Below, in pieces: positions 16,765-25,389 of a DNA stretch of 64,000 nt. Source of the DNA: Streptomyces toyocaensis (GTDB lineage: Bacteria > Actinomycetota > Actinomycetes > Streptomycetales > Streptomycetaceae). Location of the stretch: assembly GCF_000725125.1 (NCBI RefSeq), contig NZ_JFCB01000007.1:124001-188000 (forward strand). Direction: 5' to 3'. The notes beneath the pieces are model-generated. The model saw only the letters and a program-made list of their open reading frames with translations. It ran no database searches and had not been told where the DNA came from. Numbering within the stretch: the stretch's first letter is position 1; every line of letters begins with the position of its first letter. Made by a program: the position numbers and the translations under genes.

Positions 16765-17781
16765 CTACGAGGACTCCGGGACAGGACTCGCGTCGCGGTC
16801 CGGCGGGGGCTCGGGGGTGCCCTCCGTCCCGTGCAGCATCTTCGCGATCACCGCCTCGATGTCCGGCTCCCGCACCGACAGGTCCACCAGCGGATACCGC
16901 GCGGCGATCCGCGCCACCAGCCCCGCCGCCGACTCCGACGCCGGGAACGCCAGCCACTGCCGCGGACCCACCACCCGTACCACCCGCGCGGGCGCCGGCG
17001 CCTCGATCGGCGGGAGTTCCCGCTCCAGGTCCACCACCAGGGTCCGTTCGCTCTCCCCCACCTCGTGCAGCCCGGCGAGCGCGCCGTCGTACACCAGCCG
17101 GCCGTGGTCGATGACCATCACCCGCGAGCACAACTGCTCGATGTCCTGCAGGTCGTGCGTCGTCAGCAGCACCGTCGTGGCCCGCTCGGCGTTCACCTGC
17201 CGCAGGAAGTCCCGCACCCTGGTCCTGGAGATCACGTCCAGGCCGATGGTCGGCTCGTCCAGGTACAGCACCTCCGGATCGTGCAGCAGGGCCGCCGCGA
17301 TGTCCCCGCGCATCCGCTGGCCGAGCGAGAGCTGACGCACCGGCACGTCCAGCAGCTCACCCAGGCCGAGGAGTTCGACCAGCCGGTCCAGGTTCTCGCG
17401 GTACCGCGCGTCAGGGATGCGGTACATCCGGTGCATCAGCCGGTAGGAGTCGATCAGCGGCAGGTCCCACCACAGCGTCGTGCGCTGCCCGAACACCACG
17501 CCCATGCGGTGCGCGAGCCGTGTCCGCTCCCTCGACGGATCGATGCCCGCCACCCGCAGCCGGCCGGCGCTGGGCGTCAGGATCCCGGTGAGCATCTTGA
17601 CGGTCGTCGACTTGCCCGCGCCGTTGGGCCCGATGTAGCCGACCATCTCCCCGCGCGCCACCGTGAAGGAGAGCGAGTCCACGGCCCGCACCTGCCGCCG
17701 CTCCCGCCTGAGGAAACCGGCCCTCCTGCGCACCTCGAACACCTTCTCGACGCGGTCCAGTTCGATGAACGCCTCCGCCAT
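16765..17781 (-). CDS. ABC-2 type transporter ATP-binding protein
   Basis: A 338-aa ABC ATPase. Walker A is GPNGAGKST, the Q-loop region VVFGQRTTLWWDLP, the signature LSLGQRMRGDIAAALL, Walker B VLYLDEPTIGLD, and the switch histidine TTHDL. The C-terminal 90 residues form an extra domain seen in exporters paired with DUF990 permeases. It powers export through the two permeases encoded directly upstream on the same strand. The substrate is unknown; related systems are annotated for drug, antibiotic or daunorubicin-like export, but nothing here decides it. Confidence 0.93.
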   Translation of the reverse strand: MAEAFIELDRVEKVFEVRRRAGFLRRERRQVRAVDSLSFTVARGEMVGYIGPNGAGKSTTVKMLTGILTPSAGRLRVAGIDPSRERTRLAHRMGVVFGQRTTLWWDLPLIDSYRLMHRMYRIPDARYRENLDRLVELLGLGELLDVPVRQLSLGQRMRGDIAAALLHDPEVLYLDEPTIGLDVISRTRVRDFLRQVNAERATTVLLTTHDLQDIEQLCSRVMVIDHGRLVYDGALAGLHEVGESERTLVVDLERELPPIEAPAPARVVRVVGPRQWLAFPASESAAGLVARIAARYPLVDLSVREPDIEAVIAKMLHGTEGTPEPPPDRDASPVPESS

Positions 17782-17788
17782 GACCGTC

Positions 17789-18625
17789 CTAACTCCCCGT
17801 GCTCCGGTACGACCTGAGACCGGCCCGCCACACCGCGCCGGCCGGCACCGCGCACACCAGCGCCACCAGCGGCGTCGCGAAGGCCGCCCCGTCCGGCAGT
17901 CCGAGCGGGTAGGGGCGCCCCAGCAGATGGGCCGCCGGCACCCAGTTGACGAAGGCGAGCGGCAGCACGAACGTCACCCCGCGCACCAGGTCCCGTCCGA
18001 ACACCGACGGCGGGTACTGCAGCAGCGTCGTACCGCCGTAGGTGAACGCGTTCTGCACCTCGGCGGCGTCCTGCGCCAGGAACTGGAAGGCACCGCCCGC
18101 CACGAACAGCGAACCGAAGATCACCGCGCCGCAGAGCAGCGTGACCGGCAGCAGCAGCACCTTCGCCACGGTCCAGTCGACGTCGACCGCCACCAGCGCC
18201 CAGCCCAGCACGCCGGCCCCCTGGACGGCCCGGCCCAGCCGGCGCAGCGCGAACCGGTCCGCGGCGACCTGGGCGAGCACCGGCGCGGGACGGACCAGCA
18301 GCGTGTCGAACGAGCCGTCCCGCACCCGTCCGCCCAGGGAGGCCATGGAGCCGAACGCCAGGTGGGCGATCCCGAACGCCGTCACGGACAGGCCGTACAG
18401 CAGCGCCACCTCCGGCAGCGTCCAGCCGCCGAGCGCGTCGACCTGCGAGAACATCAGCAGGATCGCCACGAAGTCCAGCCCCGTCAGCACCAGGTTGCCG
18501 CACACCGTGAGGGCGAACGAGGCACGGTAGGTCATCGTGGAGCGGATCCACATCCCGGCGATCAGCCGGTAGGCCCGCACCCCCTCCGCCGCACGCGAGG
18601 GCCACCGCACCGCAACCTCAGCCAC
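17789..18625 (-). CDS. ABC-2 type transporter permease (DUF990 family)
   Basis: A 278-aa membrane protein with about six hydrophobic segments (FALTVCGNLVLTGLDFVAILLMFS, ALLYGLSVTAFGIAHLAFGS, VLLLPVTLLCGAVIFGSLFVAGGAFQF, VTFVLPLAFVNWVPAAHLLG, AAFATPLVALVCAVPAGAVW). The conserved LGGRVRDGSFDTLLVRP segment is typical of DUF990 exporters. It starts with GTG inside the end of the partner permease gene (8-bp overlap) and ends seven bases before the ATPase start, so the three genes are one operon. Confidence 0.9.
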   Translation of the reverse strand: MAEVAVRWPSRAAEGVRAYRLIAGMWIRSTMTYRASFALTVCGNLVLTGLDFVAILLMFSQVDALGGWTLPEVALLYGLSVTAFGIAHLAFGSMASLGGRVRDGSFDTLLVRPAPVLAQVAADRFALRRLGRAVQGAGVLGWALVAVDVDWTVAKVLLLPVTLLCGAVIFGSLFVAGGAFQFLAQDAAEVQNAFTYGGTTLLQYPPSVFGRDLVRGVTFVLPLAFVNWVPAAHLLGRPYPLGLPDGAAFATPLVALVCAVPAGAVWRAGLRSYRSTGS

Positions 18626-19439
18626 CCTGCACCACCACCCGCCGCGTCGCCGCCGACTGCACCAGCCGGCCCGCGGCGAGCAGCGCCACCGCCCACGCCG
18701 CCTGGAACAGGTACGCCGCCGGCGCGGCGGTCTCCCCCATCAGCACATCCGCCGGCACCTGGAGCTGCGCCGCCCACGGCAGCGCCCGGACGACCTCACC
18801 GAGGCCGCCCGGGAAGGCGTTGAGCGGCAGGGTCATGCCCGAACAGAAGACCCCCGTGACCATCACGGCCTGCGCGACGCCCTGGCTGTCCAGCAGCCAG
18901 AACACACTCAGCGCGAACAGGTAGCGGATCGCGAAGCTGACGAGCATCGCCAGCAGGAGGGAGACCAGGAACGCCCCCCACACGGCGGCCTCACCCGGCA
19001 GCGCCGCCGGGAAGAACAGCGCACCGAAGAGGAACGGGACCACGCCCCGCCCCAGCAGCTGGAACACCGCCCGCCCCATGTCGTGGGCCAGCCACCACCA
19101 CTGCGGATCGACCGGCCGGTACAGGTCGACCGCGATCTCACCCGTACGGATGCGCTCCATCAGCTCGGACTCGAAGCCGCCCCCCTGGACCGCCAGCATC
19201 GCGAGCAGCGCCTGCCCCAGCCACACGTACGTGACGGCCTGCGCCTGGTCGTAGCCCCCGAGACCGGGCCGGGCCTCCCACAGCGCCAGGTACGTGTACA
19301 CCAGGATCAGCCCGAAGACGGTGTTGGTGAACACCCCGGCCGCGGTGGCCGCACGGTACGTCGCGTACCGCCGGAAGGACCCCGCGGCCACGGCCGGGTA
19401 CACGCGCCACGCGCCCACGCCCGCCCCCTCCTCCCGCAC
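18618..19439 (-). CDS. ABC-2 type transporter permease (DUF990 family)
   Basis: A 273-aa membrane protein, the paralogous partner of the next gene in the operon. It shows the corresponding DUF990 features: FTNTVFGLILVYTYLALWEARPG, ELMERIRTGEIAVDLYRPVDPQWWWLA, VVPFLFGALFFPAALP, AFLVSLLLAMLVSFAIRYLFALSVFWLL and a final AAYLFQAAWAVALLAAG helix. Both permeases together form the export channel. The GTG at 19439 opens the frame; a GTG seven codons later with a GGAGGAGG sequence upstream is equally likely the start. Confidence 0.9.
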   Translation of the reverse strand: MREEGAGVGAWRVYPAVAAGSFRRYATYRAATAAGVFTNTVFGLILVYTYLALWEARPGLGGYDQAQAVTYVWLGQALLAMLAVQGGGFESELMERIRTGEIAVDLYRPVDPQWWWLAHDMGRAVFQLLGRGVVPFLFGALFFPAALPGEAAVWGAFLVSLLLAMLVSFAIRYLFALSVFWLLDSQGVAQAVMVTGVFCSGMTLPLNAFPGGLGEVVRALPWAAQLQVPADVLMGETAAPAAYLFQAAWAVALLAAGRLVQSAATRRVVVQGG

Positions 19440-19680
19440 CCGGCACCGAAGCGCAGGAGCCTAGTGCGCGCGCCGGTCCCCCTGCCACACGATTTCCCAC
19501 CGTCCGGGGTGGTGTGGGAGCGCCCGAGAGGGCCATGCGTGTGACAGGCCGCATGGGTGCGCGACGCGCGCCGCCACCGCGGAACGCGCCGGCGGATGCG
19601 ACAGTCTTGAATAAGGCGACAGTCCCGAAGAAGAGGGACGCACCCGGCGTACGGGAACGAACGAGGCGAAACAGGAGTCC

Positions 19681-22077
19681 GTGCACGACATGAGCGACGA
19701 GCCGCAGCCGCAGCAGCCCGACCGGGGCCGGGCACCGCAGGAGCCCGAGGCGGCCGACGCCGCCGAGGGGAAGGCGGGAGGCAGGGCGGAGGGCAGGGGC
19801 ACGACCCGGCGCACCGGATGGCGCAGGATGATCCCCACCTGGCGGATGGTCGCCGGCGGCTTCCTCGTCACCGCCCTCCTCGTCGTCGGCGGCTTCCTCC
19901 TCGGCTACCACCTCGTACAGATCCCCGCCGCCAACGCCCTGGCCACCCAGCAGGCCAACGTCTACCTGTACGCCGACGGCTCCGTCATCGCCCGCGACGG
20001 CGAGGTCAACCGGGAGAACGTCACCCTCTCCCAGATCTCGAAGGACGCCCAGCACGCCGTCCTGGCCGCCGAGGACCGCGACTTCTACACCGAGTCCGCC
20101 ATCGACCCCCAGGCCATGGTCCGCGGCGCCTGGAACACCGTCACCGGCAAGGGCAAGCAGTCCGGCTCCACGATCACCCAGCAGTACGTGAAGAACTACT
20201 ACCTGCGCCAGGAACAGACCGTCACCCGCAAGGTGAAGGAGTTCTTCATCAGCATCAAGCTCGACCGCGAGCAGAGCAAGGACCAGATCCTCGAGGGCTA
20301 CCTCAACACCAGCTTCTTCGGCCGCGGCGCCTACGGCATCCAGGCCGCCGCCCACGCCTACTACGACATGGACGCCTCCGAACTCGACGCCGGGCGCGCC
20401 GCCTACCTCGCCGCCCTCGTCAACGCGCCCAGCCAGTACGACGTGATCACCCACCCGGAGAACCGCGACACGGTCGAGGACCGCTGGAACTACGTCCTGG
20501 ACGGCATGGTCGACGAGGGCTGGCTCAGCGAGGGCGAACGCGCCGGCATGACGTTCCCGATGCCCGAGGAGACCACCGTCTCCACCGGCCTGTCCGGCCA
20601 GCGCGGCTACGTCGTGAACGTCGTCAAGCAGTACCTGATCTCCCACGACATCGTCGACGAGGCGTCCCTGGACAGCGGCGGCTACCGCATCACCACCACC
20701 CTGCAGAAGGACAAGCAGGACGCGTTCGTCGACGCCGTCAACGACCAGCTGATCGACCGGCTCGACCAGGAGAACCGCAAGGTCGACACCTACGTCCGCG
20801 CCGGCGGCGCCTCGGTCGACCCGAAGACCGGCGAGGTCGTCGCGATGTACAACGGCATCGACTACGTCAAGCAGTACACCCCCAACGCCACGCGCCGGGA
20901 CTTCCAGGTCGGCTCCGCCTTCAAGCCGTTCGTGTTCGCCTCGGCCGTCGAGAACAAGTCCCGCACCCAGGACGGCCGCCGCATCACCCCGAACACCCTC
21001 TACGACGGCACCAGCGAACGCCCCGTCCAGGGCTGGCCCGGTGCCCGCTACGCCCCCGAGAACGAGGACCACCGCGACTACGGCGACATCACCGTCCGCG
21101 AGGCCACCGACAAGTCCGTCAACGCCGTGTACGCGCAGATGGCCGTGGACGTCGGCCCCGACAAGGTGCGGCGGACCGCGATCGACCTGGGCCTGTCCGA
21201 GAACACCCCCAGCCTCGACGACGCCGGGCCCTCCATCGCCCTGGGTGTGGCCACCGCCAGCGTCCTCGACATGGCCGAGGCGTACGCCACCCTCGCCAAC
21301 CACGGCAAGCACGGCGCCTACACGATGGTCGACAAGGTCACCCGCGGCACCGAGACCGTCGATCTGCCCGAGCGCAGCACCCGCCAGGCCGTCAGCCGCC
21401 AGGCCGCCGACACCACCACCGCCGTGCTGCGCGGCGTCGTCGAGAACGGCACCGCCACCGCCGCCCAGACCGCGGGCCGCCCCGCCGCCGGCAAGACCGG
21501 CACCGCCGAGGAGGACACCGCCGCCTGGTTCGCCGGATACACCCCCGACCTCGCCACCGTCGTCGCCGTCATGGGCCAGGACCCCGTCACCGCCGGCCAC
21601 AAGTCGCTCTACGGCGCCCTCGGCCTGCCCCGCATCAACGGCGGCGGCGCGCCCGCCGAGATCTGGGGCCAGTACACCCGCGAGGCCCTGAAGGGACAGC
21701 CGGTCCAGGCGTTCAGCCTCCGGCTCCAGCCCGGCGCCTGGGAGAGCCAGCCGCCCGTCGACTCCACCGGCCCCTCGTCCTCCGGCGACCCCACCCGCGA
21801 GGACGGCCCGACACCGGACGACGAGGACACCGCCAGCCGGACCCCGGACGGCACCGGCGAACCGGCCGAGGAGGAGCCGACGGACGGCCGGGACGAGGAC
21901 GGCACCACCGGCGGGACCACGGACGGCGACACCGGCGACGGAACGACGGAGGGCGGCACCGCCCCGGGCGGCGACACCGGCGGTGACACCGGCGACGGCG
22001 ACAGCAACGGCGACGGACCGACCCGCCCCGGCAGCCTCACCGGAACGATCACCCAGAACGCCCGACGGGCCCTGTGA
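19681..22077 (+). CDS. class A penicillin-binding protein (transglycosylase/transpeptidase)
   Basis: A 798-aa bifunctional cell-wall synthase. A cytoplasmic tail of about 55 residues is followed by one membrane anchor (MVAGGFLVTALLVVGGFLLGYHL). The GT51 glycosyltransferase domain has AVLAAEDRDFY with catalytic Glu, GSTITQQYVKN and ILEGYLNTSFFGRGAYGI. The transpeptidase domain has the SxxK motif in GSAFKPF, SxN as KSVNAVY and KTGTAE. The last 115 residues are a disordered Pro/Thr/Gly/Asp tail exposed outside. It polymerises and crosslinks peptidoglycan. GTG and an ATG three codons later are both possible starts; AGGAG sits just upstream. Confidence 0.95.
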   Translation: MHDMSDEPQPQQPDRGRAPQEPEAADAAEGKAGGRAEGRGTTRRTGWRRMIPTWRMVAGGFLVTALLVVGGFLLGYHLVQIPAANALATQQANVYLYADGSVIARDGEVNRENVTLSQISKDAQHAVLAAEDRDFYTESAIDPQAMVRGAWNTVTGKGKQSGSTITQQYVKNYYLRQEQTVTRKVKEFFISIKLDREQSKDQILEGYLNTSFFGRGAYGIQAAAHAYYDMDASELDAGRAAYLAALVNAPSQYDVITHPENRDTVEDRWNYVLDGMVDEGWLSEGERAGMTFPMPEETTVSTGLSGQRGYVVNVVKQYLISHDIVDEASLDSGGYRITTTLQKDKQDAFVDAVNDQLIDRLDQENRKVDTYVRAGGASVDPKTGEVVAMYNGIDYVKQYTPNATRRDFQVGSAFKPFVFASAVENKSRTQDGRRITPNTLYDGTSERPVQGWPGARYAPENEDHRDYGDITVREATDKSVNAVYAQMAVDVGPDKVRRTAIDLGLSENTPSLDDAGPSIALGVATASVLDMAEAYATLANHGKHGAYTMVDKVTRGTETVDLPERSTRQAVSRQAADTTTAVLRGVVENGTATAAQTAGRPAAGKTGTAEEDTAAWFAGYTPDLATVVAVMGQDPVTAGHKSLYGALGLPRINGGGAPAEIWGQYTREALKGQPVQAFSLRLQPGAWESQPPVDSTGPSSSGDPTREDGPTPDDEDTASRTPDGTGEPAEEEPTDGRDEDGTTGGTTDGDTGDGTTEGGTAPGGDTGGDTGDGDSNGDGPTRPGSLTGTITQNARRAL

Positions 22078-22083
22078 ACGCCC

Positions 22084-22404
22084 TCAGTGCCCCGAGGTCG
22101 CCTTCAGGCCCACCACGGCGACCAGCAGCAGGCTGATGAAGAAGATCCGCGCGGCGGTCACCGGCTCACCCAGCACCACCATGCCCAGCACGGCCGCCCC
22201 GGCAGCGCCGATCCCGACCCACACGCCGTACGCCGTACCGATCGGCAGCGTGCGGGCGGCGTACGACAGCAGCAGCATGCTCGCGACGATGGCGGCACCG
22301 GTGAACACGCTGGGCACCGGACGGGTGAAGCCCTCGGTGTACTTCAGACCGACCGCCCAGCCGACCTCCAGCAGACCGGCGACCACCAGCAGAACCCAGG
22401 CCAT
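22084..22404 (-). CDS. SMR-family guanidinium exporter (Gdx/SugE type)
   Basis: A 106-aa small multidrug resistance protein with four transmembrane helices: AWVLLVVAGLLEVGWAVGLKYTEGF with the essential Glu of helix 1, VFTGAAIVASMLLLSYAA, TAYGVWVGIGAAGAAVLGMVVLGE and ARIFFISLLLVAVVGLK. The WAVGLKYTEGFTRP pattern belongs to the SugE/Gdx subtype, not EmrE. Gdx proteins export guanidinium in exchange for protons. A guanidine-III riboswitch directly upstream supports that role. The ATG was chosen because GGAGG sits eight bases before it. Confidence 0.93.
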   Translation of the reverse strand: MAWVLLVVAGLLEVGWAVGLKYTEGFTRPVPSVFTGAAIVASMLLLSYAARTLPIGTAYGVWVGIGAAGAAVLGMVVLGEPVTAARIFFISLLLVAVVGLKATSGH

Positions 22405-22440
22405 GACAGGCACCTCCGGGACACGAAAGGAAACGGGGGT

Positions 22441-22484
22441 GCGTCGTCTTTGCCTTCACCCCGGTACGGCGCGTCTCGTCGGGG
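22441..22484 (-). ncRNA. guanidine-III (ykkC-III) riboswitch
   Basis: On the minus strand, the 5' untranslated region of the SMR gene reads CCCCGACGAGACGCGCCGTA, then CCGGGGTGAAGGCAAAGACG, then ACGC. From memory this aligns over its whole length with the Thermobifida fusca guanidine-III aptamer: the CCCCG/CGGGG stem (P1), the conserved GACGAG and GCGCCGTACC segments, and the AAGACGxCGC 3' strand that forms the pseudoknot with GCGCCGT. The pseudoknot here has one C-A mismatch. The 3' strand ends 36 nt before the start codon, just upstream of the GGAGG ribosome-binding site, suggesting translational control by guanidinium. Confidence 0.9.
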
Positions 22485-22534
22485 CCCATGAGCCCACACG
22501 GGTGCTCACAAGACCTCCCACCGTAGCCGAGAAC

Positions 22535-22576
22535 GGGTGATGGGGCCGGTGACCACGGTCACCGGCCCCATCACCC
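22535..22576 (-). terminator. long perfect hairpin terminator
   Basis: A 20-bp perfect inverted repeat, GGGTGATGGGGCCGGTGACC and its complement, with a 2-nt loop. It lies between the start-side leader of the SMR gene and the stop of the Cpn10-like gene, both on the minus strand, and ends transcription of the latter before the riboswitch. Confidence 0.75.
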
Positions 22577-22583
22577 CACGGAA

Positions 22584-22940
22584 CTACAGGTACAGGCCGG
22601 TCGAATCCTCGGAACCCTCGAACCGGTCCGCGGCCACGGCGTGCAGATCGCGCTCCCGCATCAGCACATAGGCGGTCCCGCGCACCTCCACCTCCGCCCG
22701 GTCCTCCGGATCGAACAGCACCCGGTCACCCGGCTCAACCGTCCGCACGTTCTGCCCCACCGCGACCACCTCGGCCCAGGCCAGCCGACGGCCCACCGCC
22801 GCCGTCGCGGGGATCAGGATGCCGCCCCCGGAACGCCGCTCGCCCTCACCGGTCTCCTGCCGCACGAGTACGCGATCGTGCAGCATCCGGATGGGGAGCT
22901 TGTCGTCCTGGGAACCCTGCTCGTGTCTCTTGGCGCTCAC
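22584..22940 (-). CDS. Cpn10/GroES-like protein
   Basis: A 118-aa protein with the Cpn10 fold: LPIRMLHDRVLVRQETGEGERRSGGGILIPATA has the roof loop and mobile-loop-like segment, followed by WAEVVAVGQNVRTVEPGDRVLFDPEDRAEVEVRGTAYVLMRERDLHAV. No groEL gene is nearby. The N-terminus is longer and the mobile loop (ERRSGGGILIPATA) differs from canonical GroES, so it may be a divergent paralogue that does not serve as the housekeeping co-chaperonin. It is closely conserved in Streptomyces near the bcp gene, as remembered. Confidence 0.85.
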   Translation of the reverse strand: MSAKRHEQGSQDDKLPIRMLHDRVLVRQETGEGERRSGGGILIPATAAVGRRLAWAEVVAVGQNVRTVEPGDRVLFDPEDRAEVEVRGTAYVLMRERDLHAVAADRFEGSEDSTGLYL

Positions 22941-22985
22941 GTCCTGAAACCTACCTGCCTTCGTCCCGCGCGTACGCGGGAGGGG

Positions 22986-23315
22986 TCAACGCCTGCGCCG
23001 ACGCGTCCCCAGGGCCAGCAGCCCCACGACGCCCACGACCAGCAACGCCACCGGCACGACCCGCTCCAGCCGCGGCGATCCCCCCTCGTCCACGAACTGG
23101 CCCTTGACGTCGCTCACCGCGCTGTTGACGCGGACGTACGCCCGCCCGAGCGTGTGGTCCACATGGGACACGACCCTGGCCTTCGCGTCCCCCACGACCG
23201 TCCTCGGGTGCACCCGCACCCCGATCTCGTCCAGGGTCTCGGCCAGCACCGCACGGCGGCGCTCGATGTCCGCCTCGATCTGCGCCGGGGTCCTGGTGTC
23301 CGCCGTGTCCGCCAC
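22986..23315 (-). CDS. DUF3618 domain-containing protein
   Basis: A 109-aa protein with the DUF3618 motif near the N-terminus (RTPAQIEADIERRRAVLAETLDEIGVRVHP) and one C-terminal membrane helix (ERVVPVALLVVGVVGLLALG) ending in RRRRR. DUF3618 proteins are probable small tail-anchored membrane proteins of unknown function. The GTG start has GGAGG eight bases upstream. It is divergent from bcp and its start lies 140 bp from that gene. Confidence 0.87.
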   Translation of the reverse strand: MADTADTRTPAQIEADIERRRAVLAETLDEIGVRVHPRTVVGDAKARVVSHVDHTLGRAYVRVNSAVSDVKGQFVDEGGSPRLERVVPVALLVVGVVGLLALGTRRRRR

Positions 23316-23454
23316 CGTGTCGCCTCCGAAATCCACTGATACCTGTGCCGGACAGTCTGTCAGCTCCACGCCGCCGCGCACTGTCAGGACCCCCGGTTAC
23401 CCTCGATCCCGGCACCCGATCCACGCAGTGCGTACGTACGAGGAGACCAGACCG

Positions 23455-23922
23455 ATGAGCGAACGCCTCCAGCCCGGGGACGAGGCCCCCGCCTTCACCC
23501 TGCCCGACGCCGACGGCAACGAGGTGTCCCTGGCCGGCCACCGGGGCCGCAAGGTCATCGTCTACTTCTACCCCGCGGCCCTCACCCCCGGCTGCACCAA
23601 GCAGGCCTGCGACTTCACCGACAACCTGGAGCTGCTCGCGGGCGCCGGCTACGACGTCATCGGCATCTCCCCCGACAAGCCGGAGAAGCTCGCCAAGTTC
23701 CGCGACACCGAGTCGCTGAAGGTCACCCTCCTCGCCGACCCGGACAAGAAGGTCCTCGACGCGTACGGCGCCTACGGCGAGAAGAAGAACTACGGCAGGA
23801 CGTACATGGGCGTCATCCGCTCCACGGTCGTCGTCGACGAGCAGGGCAAGGTCGAACGCGCCCTCTACAACGTCCGCGCGACGGGCCACGTAGCCAAGAT
23901 CATCAAGGACCTGGGCATCTGA
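23455..23922 (+). CDS. bcp: thioredoxin-dependent peroxiredoxin, Bcp/PrxQ type
   Basis: A 155-aa peroxiredoxin that reduces hydrogen peroxide and alkyl hydroperoxides using thioredoxin as donor. It shows the AhpC-TSA domain from about residue 8, with the peroxidatic Cys in TPGCTKQAC; the second Cys five residues on is the resolving Cys of the PrxQ type. The rest, YDVIGISPDKPEKLAKFRDTESLKVTLLADP and YGRTYMGVIRSTVVVDEQGKVERALYNVRATGH, is standard. The ATG has AGGAGAC upstream. A hairpin terminator follows the stop. Confidence 0.94.
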   Translation: MSERLQPGDEAPAFTLPDADGNEVSLAGHRGRKVIVYFYPAALTPGCTKQACDFTDNLELLAGAGYDVIGISPDKPEKLAKFRDTESLKVTLLADPDKKVLDAYGAYGEKKNYGRTYMGVIRSTVVVDEQGKVERALYNVRATGHVAKIIKDLGI

Positions 23923-23940
23923 CCCCACCGCACCTTCGGA

Positions 23941-23972
23941 ACGGCCCGCACCGGCACCCCGGTGCGGGCCGT
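23941..23972 (+). terminator. bcp terminator
   Basis: ACGGCCCGCACCGG and CCGGTGCGGGCCGT form a 14-bp stem with a 4-nt loop, 19 bases after the bcp stop codon, followed by TCCGCTTTTC. Confidence 0.8.
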
Positions 23973-24058
23973 TCCGCTTTTCGTACGTGACCGTCCGATA
24001 TCCGGTTCGTTACTCCGTGCGAGGCCACGAACGGGTGGCCGAGAACGGAGGGGACCCG

Positions 24059-24709
24059 ATGGGGGCGAGCACGTACACCAAGGAGCGGCTGGAGAAGGCC
24101 GCCCGGGGGGCACGGACGCTGACGGAGGCGCTGGAGCGGCTGGGGGTGGATCCGAGGAGCTGGAAACGGCGGTACGTCCTCGACCGGATGAGAAAACTAG
24201 GGGTGGACGTCTCCCGCTTCGAGCGCGAGGGAGCGAAGTGGACACGGGAGATCCTTGAGCCTGTGGTTGCGGCATCGACCAGCGCCAACGAGGTTCTCCG
24301 TCGACTCGGGCTCGACCCGGTCGGCGGCCACCACACGAACATCTCCCGCCGGATCAAGGCCTACGGCCTCGACACGTCGCACTTCACAGCGCAGGTCCGC
24401 ACTGAGCGGCAGCGGTACAACCAGCGCCGCCGGGCCGCCGCGGAGATCCTCGTCGAGGACACCTCGGAACACGCCAGGCGAATCCCCGGCAGTCGCTTGA
24501 AGAGGGCGATGCGGGAAGCCGGCGTGCAGGAGCGCTGTGCGCTCTGCGACATCGAGCCCGTGTGGCTCGGTGAACCACTGCCGCTCGAGGTGGACCACAT
24601 CGACGGAAACTGGCGGAACAACCGGCTTGGGAACCTGCGATTGCTCTGCCCGAACTGCCATTCAACGACCGACAGCTATCGAGGCCGGAGTAAGGGGCAA
24701 CGCTCGTGA
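24059..24709 (+). CDS. HNH-domain protein with N-terminal repeats (copy 1)
   Basis: A 216-aa protein with a C-terminal HNH nuclease domain: CALCDIEPVWLGEPLPLEVDHIDGN, then NRLGNLRLLCPNCHS, giving the two CxxC zinc pairs and the DHIDG catalytic core. The N-terminal 110 residues hold two homologous repeats of about 45 residues, LTEALERLGVDP...GVDVSRFE and ANEVLRRLGLDPVG...YGLDTSHF, each probably a DNA-binding helix-turn-helix-like unit. The ATG has GGAGGGG upstream. It overlaps the next gene by 4 bp (GTGA). Base composition is less G+C rich than the neighbours. Substrate and role are unknown. Confidence 0.85.
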   Translation: MGASTYTKERLEKAARGARTLTEALERLGVDPRSWKRRYVLDRMRKLGVDVSRFEREGAKWTREILEPVVAASTSANEVLRRLGLDPVGGHHTNISRRIKAYGLDTSHFTAQVRTERQRYNQRRRAAAEILVEDTSEHARRIPGSRLKRAMREAGVQERCALCDIEPVWLGEPLPLEVDHIDGNWRNNRLGNLRLLCPNCHSTTDSYRGRSKGQRS

Positions 24710-25374
24710 CAGTCGGCACGCAGTACAGCCGCGAGCGGCTCGCCCGAGCAGCTGCCCGGTGTTCCGACATCGATGACGTCATCACCTTCTTCGGCACCCA
24801 GCCCTACCGCGGTCTCCGTCAGTATCTGTACGCGCGCTTCGAGCACTTCGGCATCGACATCTCACATTTCCGGCGCCGACGGCGATGGGCGGTTCCCCAG
24901 AGACCTACCGTTGACGAGCTGCGCACGGCCGTCGCGGAAGCCATCTCCATCGCAGGCGCCTTGAAGGCCCTGGGCAGGCCCAGCAACGCCCGGCTACGCA
25001 CGCTGTTTCATCAATGGGTGGCAGAAGACGGCATCGACACGTCCCACTTTCTCGGGCAGGCGCATCAGCGCGGCAGAACGAGCTCCACAGCCAAGCGTGC
25101 CGAGGACATCCTGATTCGGCACGATGGCCGGCGCCGGACGAAAACGACGCTGCTACGCCGCGCGCTTCGCGATGTCGGCGTCCCTCAGAAGTGCGACAGG
25201 TGCGGAGTTGCACCGGAGTGGCTCGGCAAGCCGATGACCCTGGAGATCGATCACATCAGCGGGGACTGGGGCGACGACCGGCGCGAGAATCTGCGTCTGC
25301 TGTGCCCCAACTGTCACGCGGTCACCGCTACGTGGTGCAGAGGAGGCAGACGAACCCGCCACACGGCCCAGTAG
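24706..25374 (+). CDS. HNH-domain protein with N-terminal repeats (copy 2)
   Basis: A 222-aa paralogue of the previous gene with the same plan. Two N-terminal repeats end in HFGIDISHFRR and EDGIDTSHFLG; the C-terminal HNH domain reads CDRCGVAPEWLGKPMTLEIDHISGD, then RRENLRLLCPNCHA. The DHISGDW core keeps the Asp-His pair. It starts with GTG inside the stop region of copy 1, so the two are translated together. Third positions are clearly less GC-saturated than in flanking genes. Its stop codon lies 15 bp before the tRNA-like gene. Confidence 0.85.
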   Translation: MTVGTQYSRERLARAAARCSDIDDVITFFGTQPYRGLRQYLYARFEHFGIDISHFRRRRRWAVPQRPTVDELRTAVAEAISIAGALKALGRPSNARLRTLFHQWVAEDGIDTSHFLGQAHQRGRTSSTAKRAEDILIRHDGRRRTKTTLLRRALRDVGVPQKCDRCGVAPEWLGKPMTLEIDHISGDWGDDRRENLRLLCPNCHAVTATWCRGGRRTRHTAQ

Positions 25375-25389
25375 AGTAGGCGTCGCTGC

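Noticed and set aside
19138..21600. 820-codon minus-strand open frame opposite the PBP gene
   Set aside because: Gly/Val-rich antisense reading of a clear class A PBP; no motifs.
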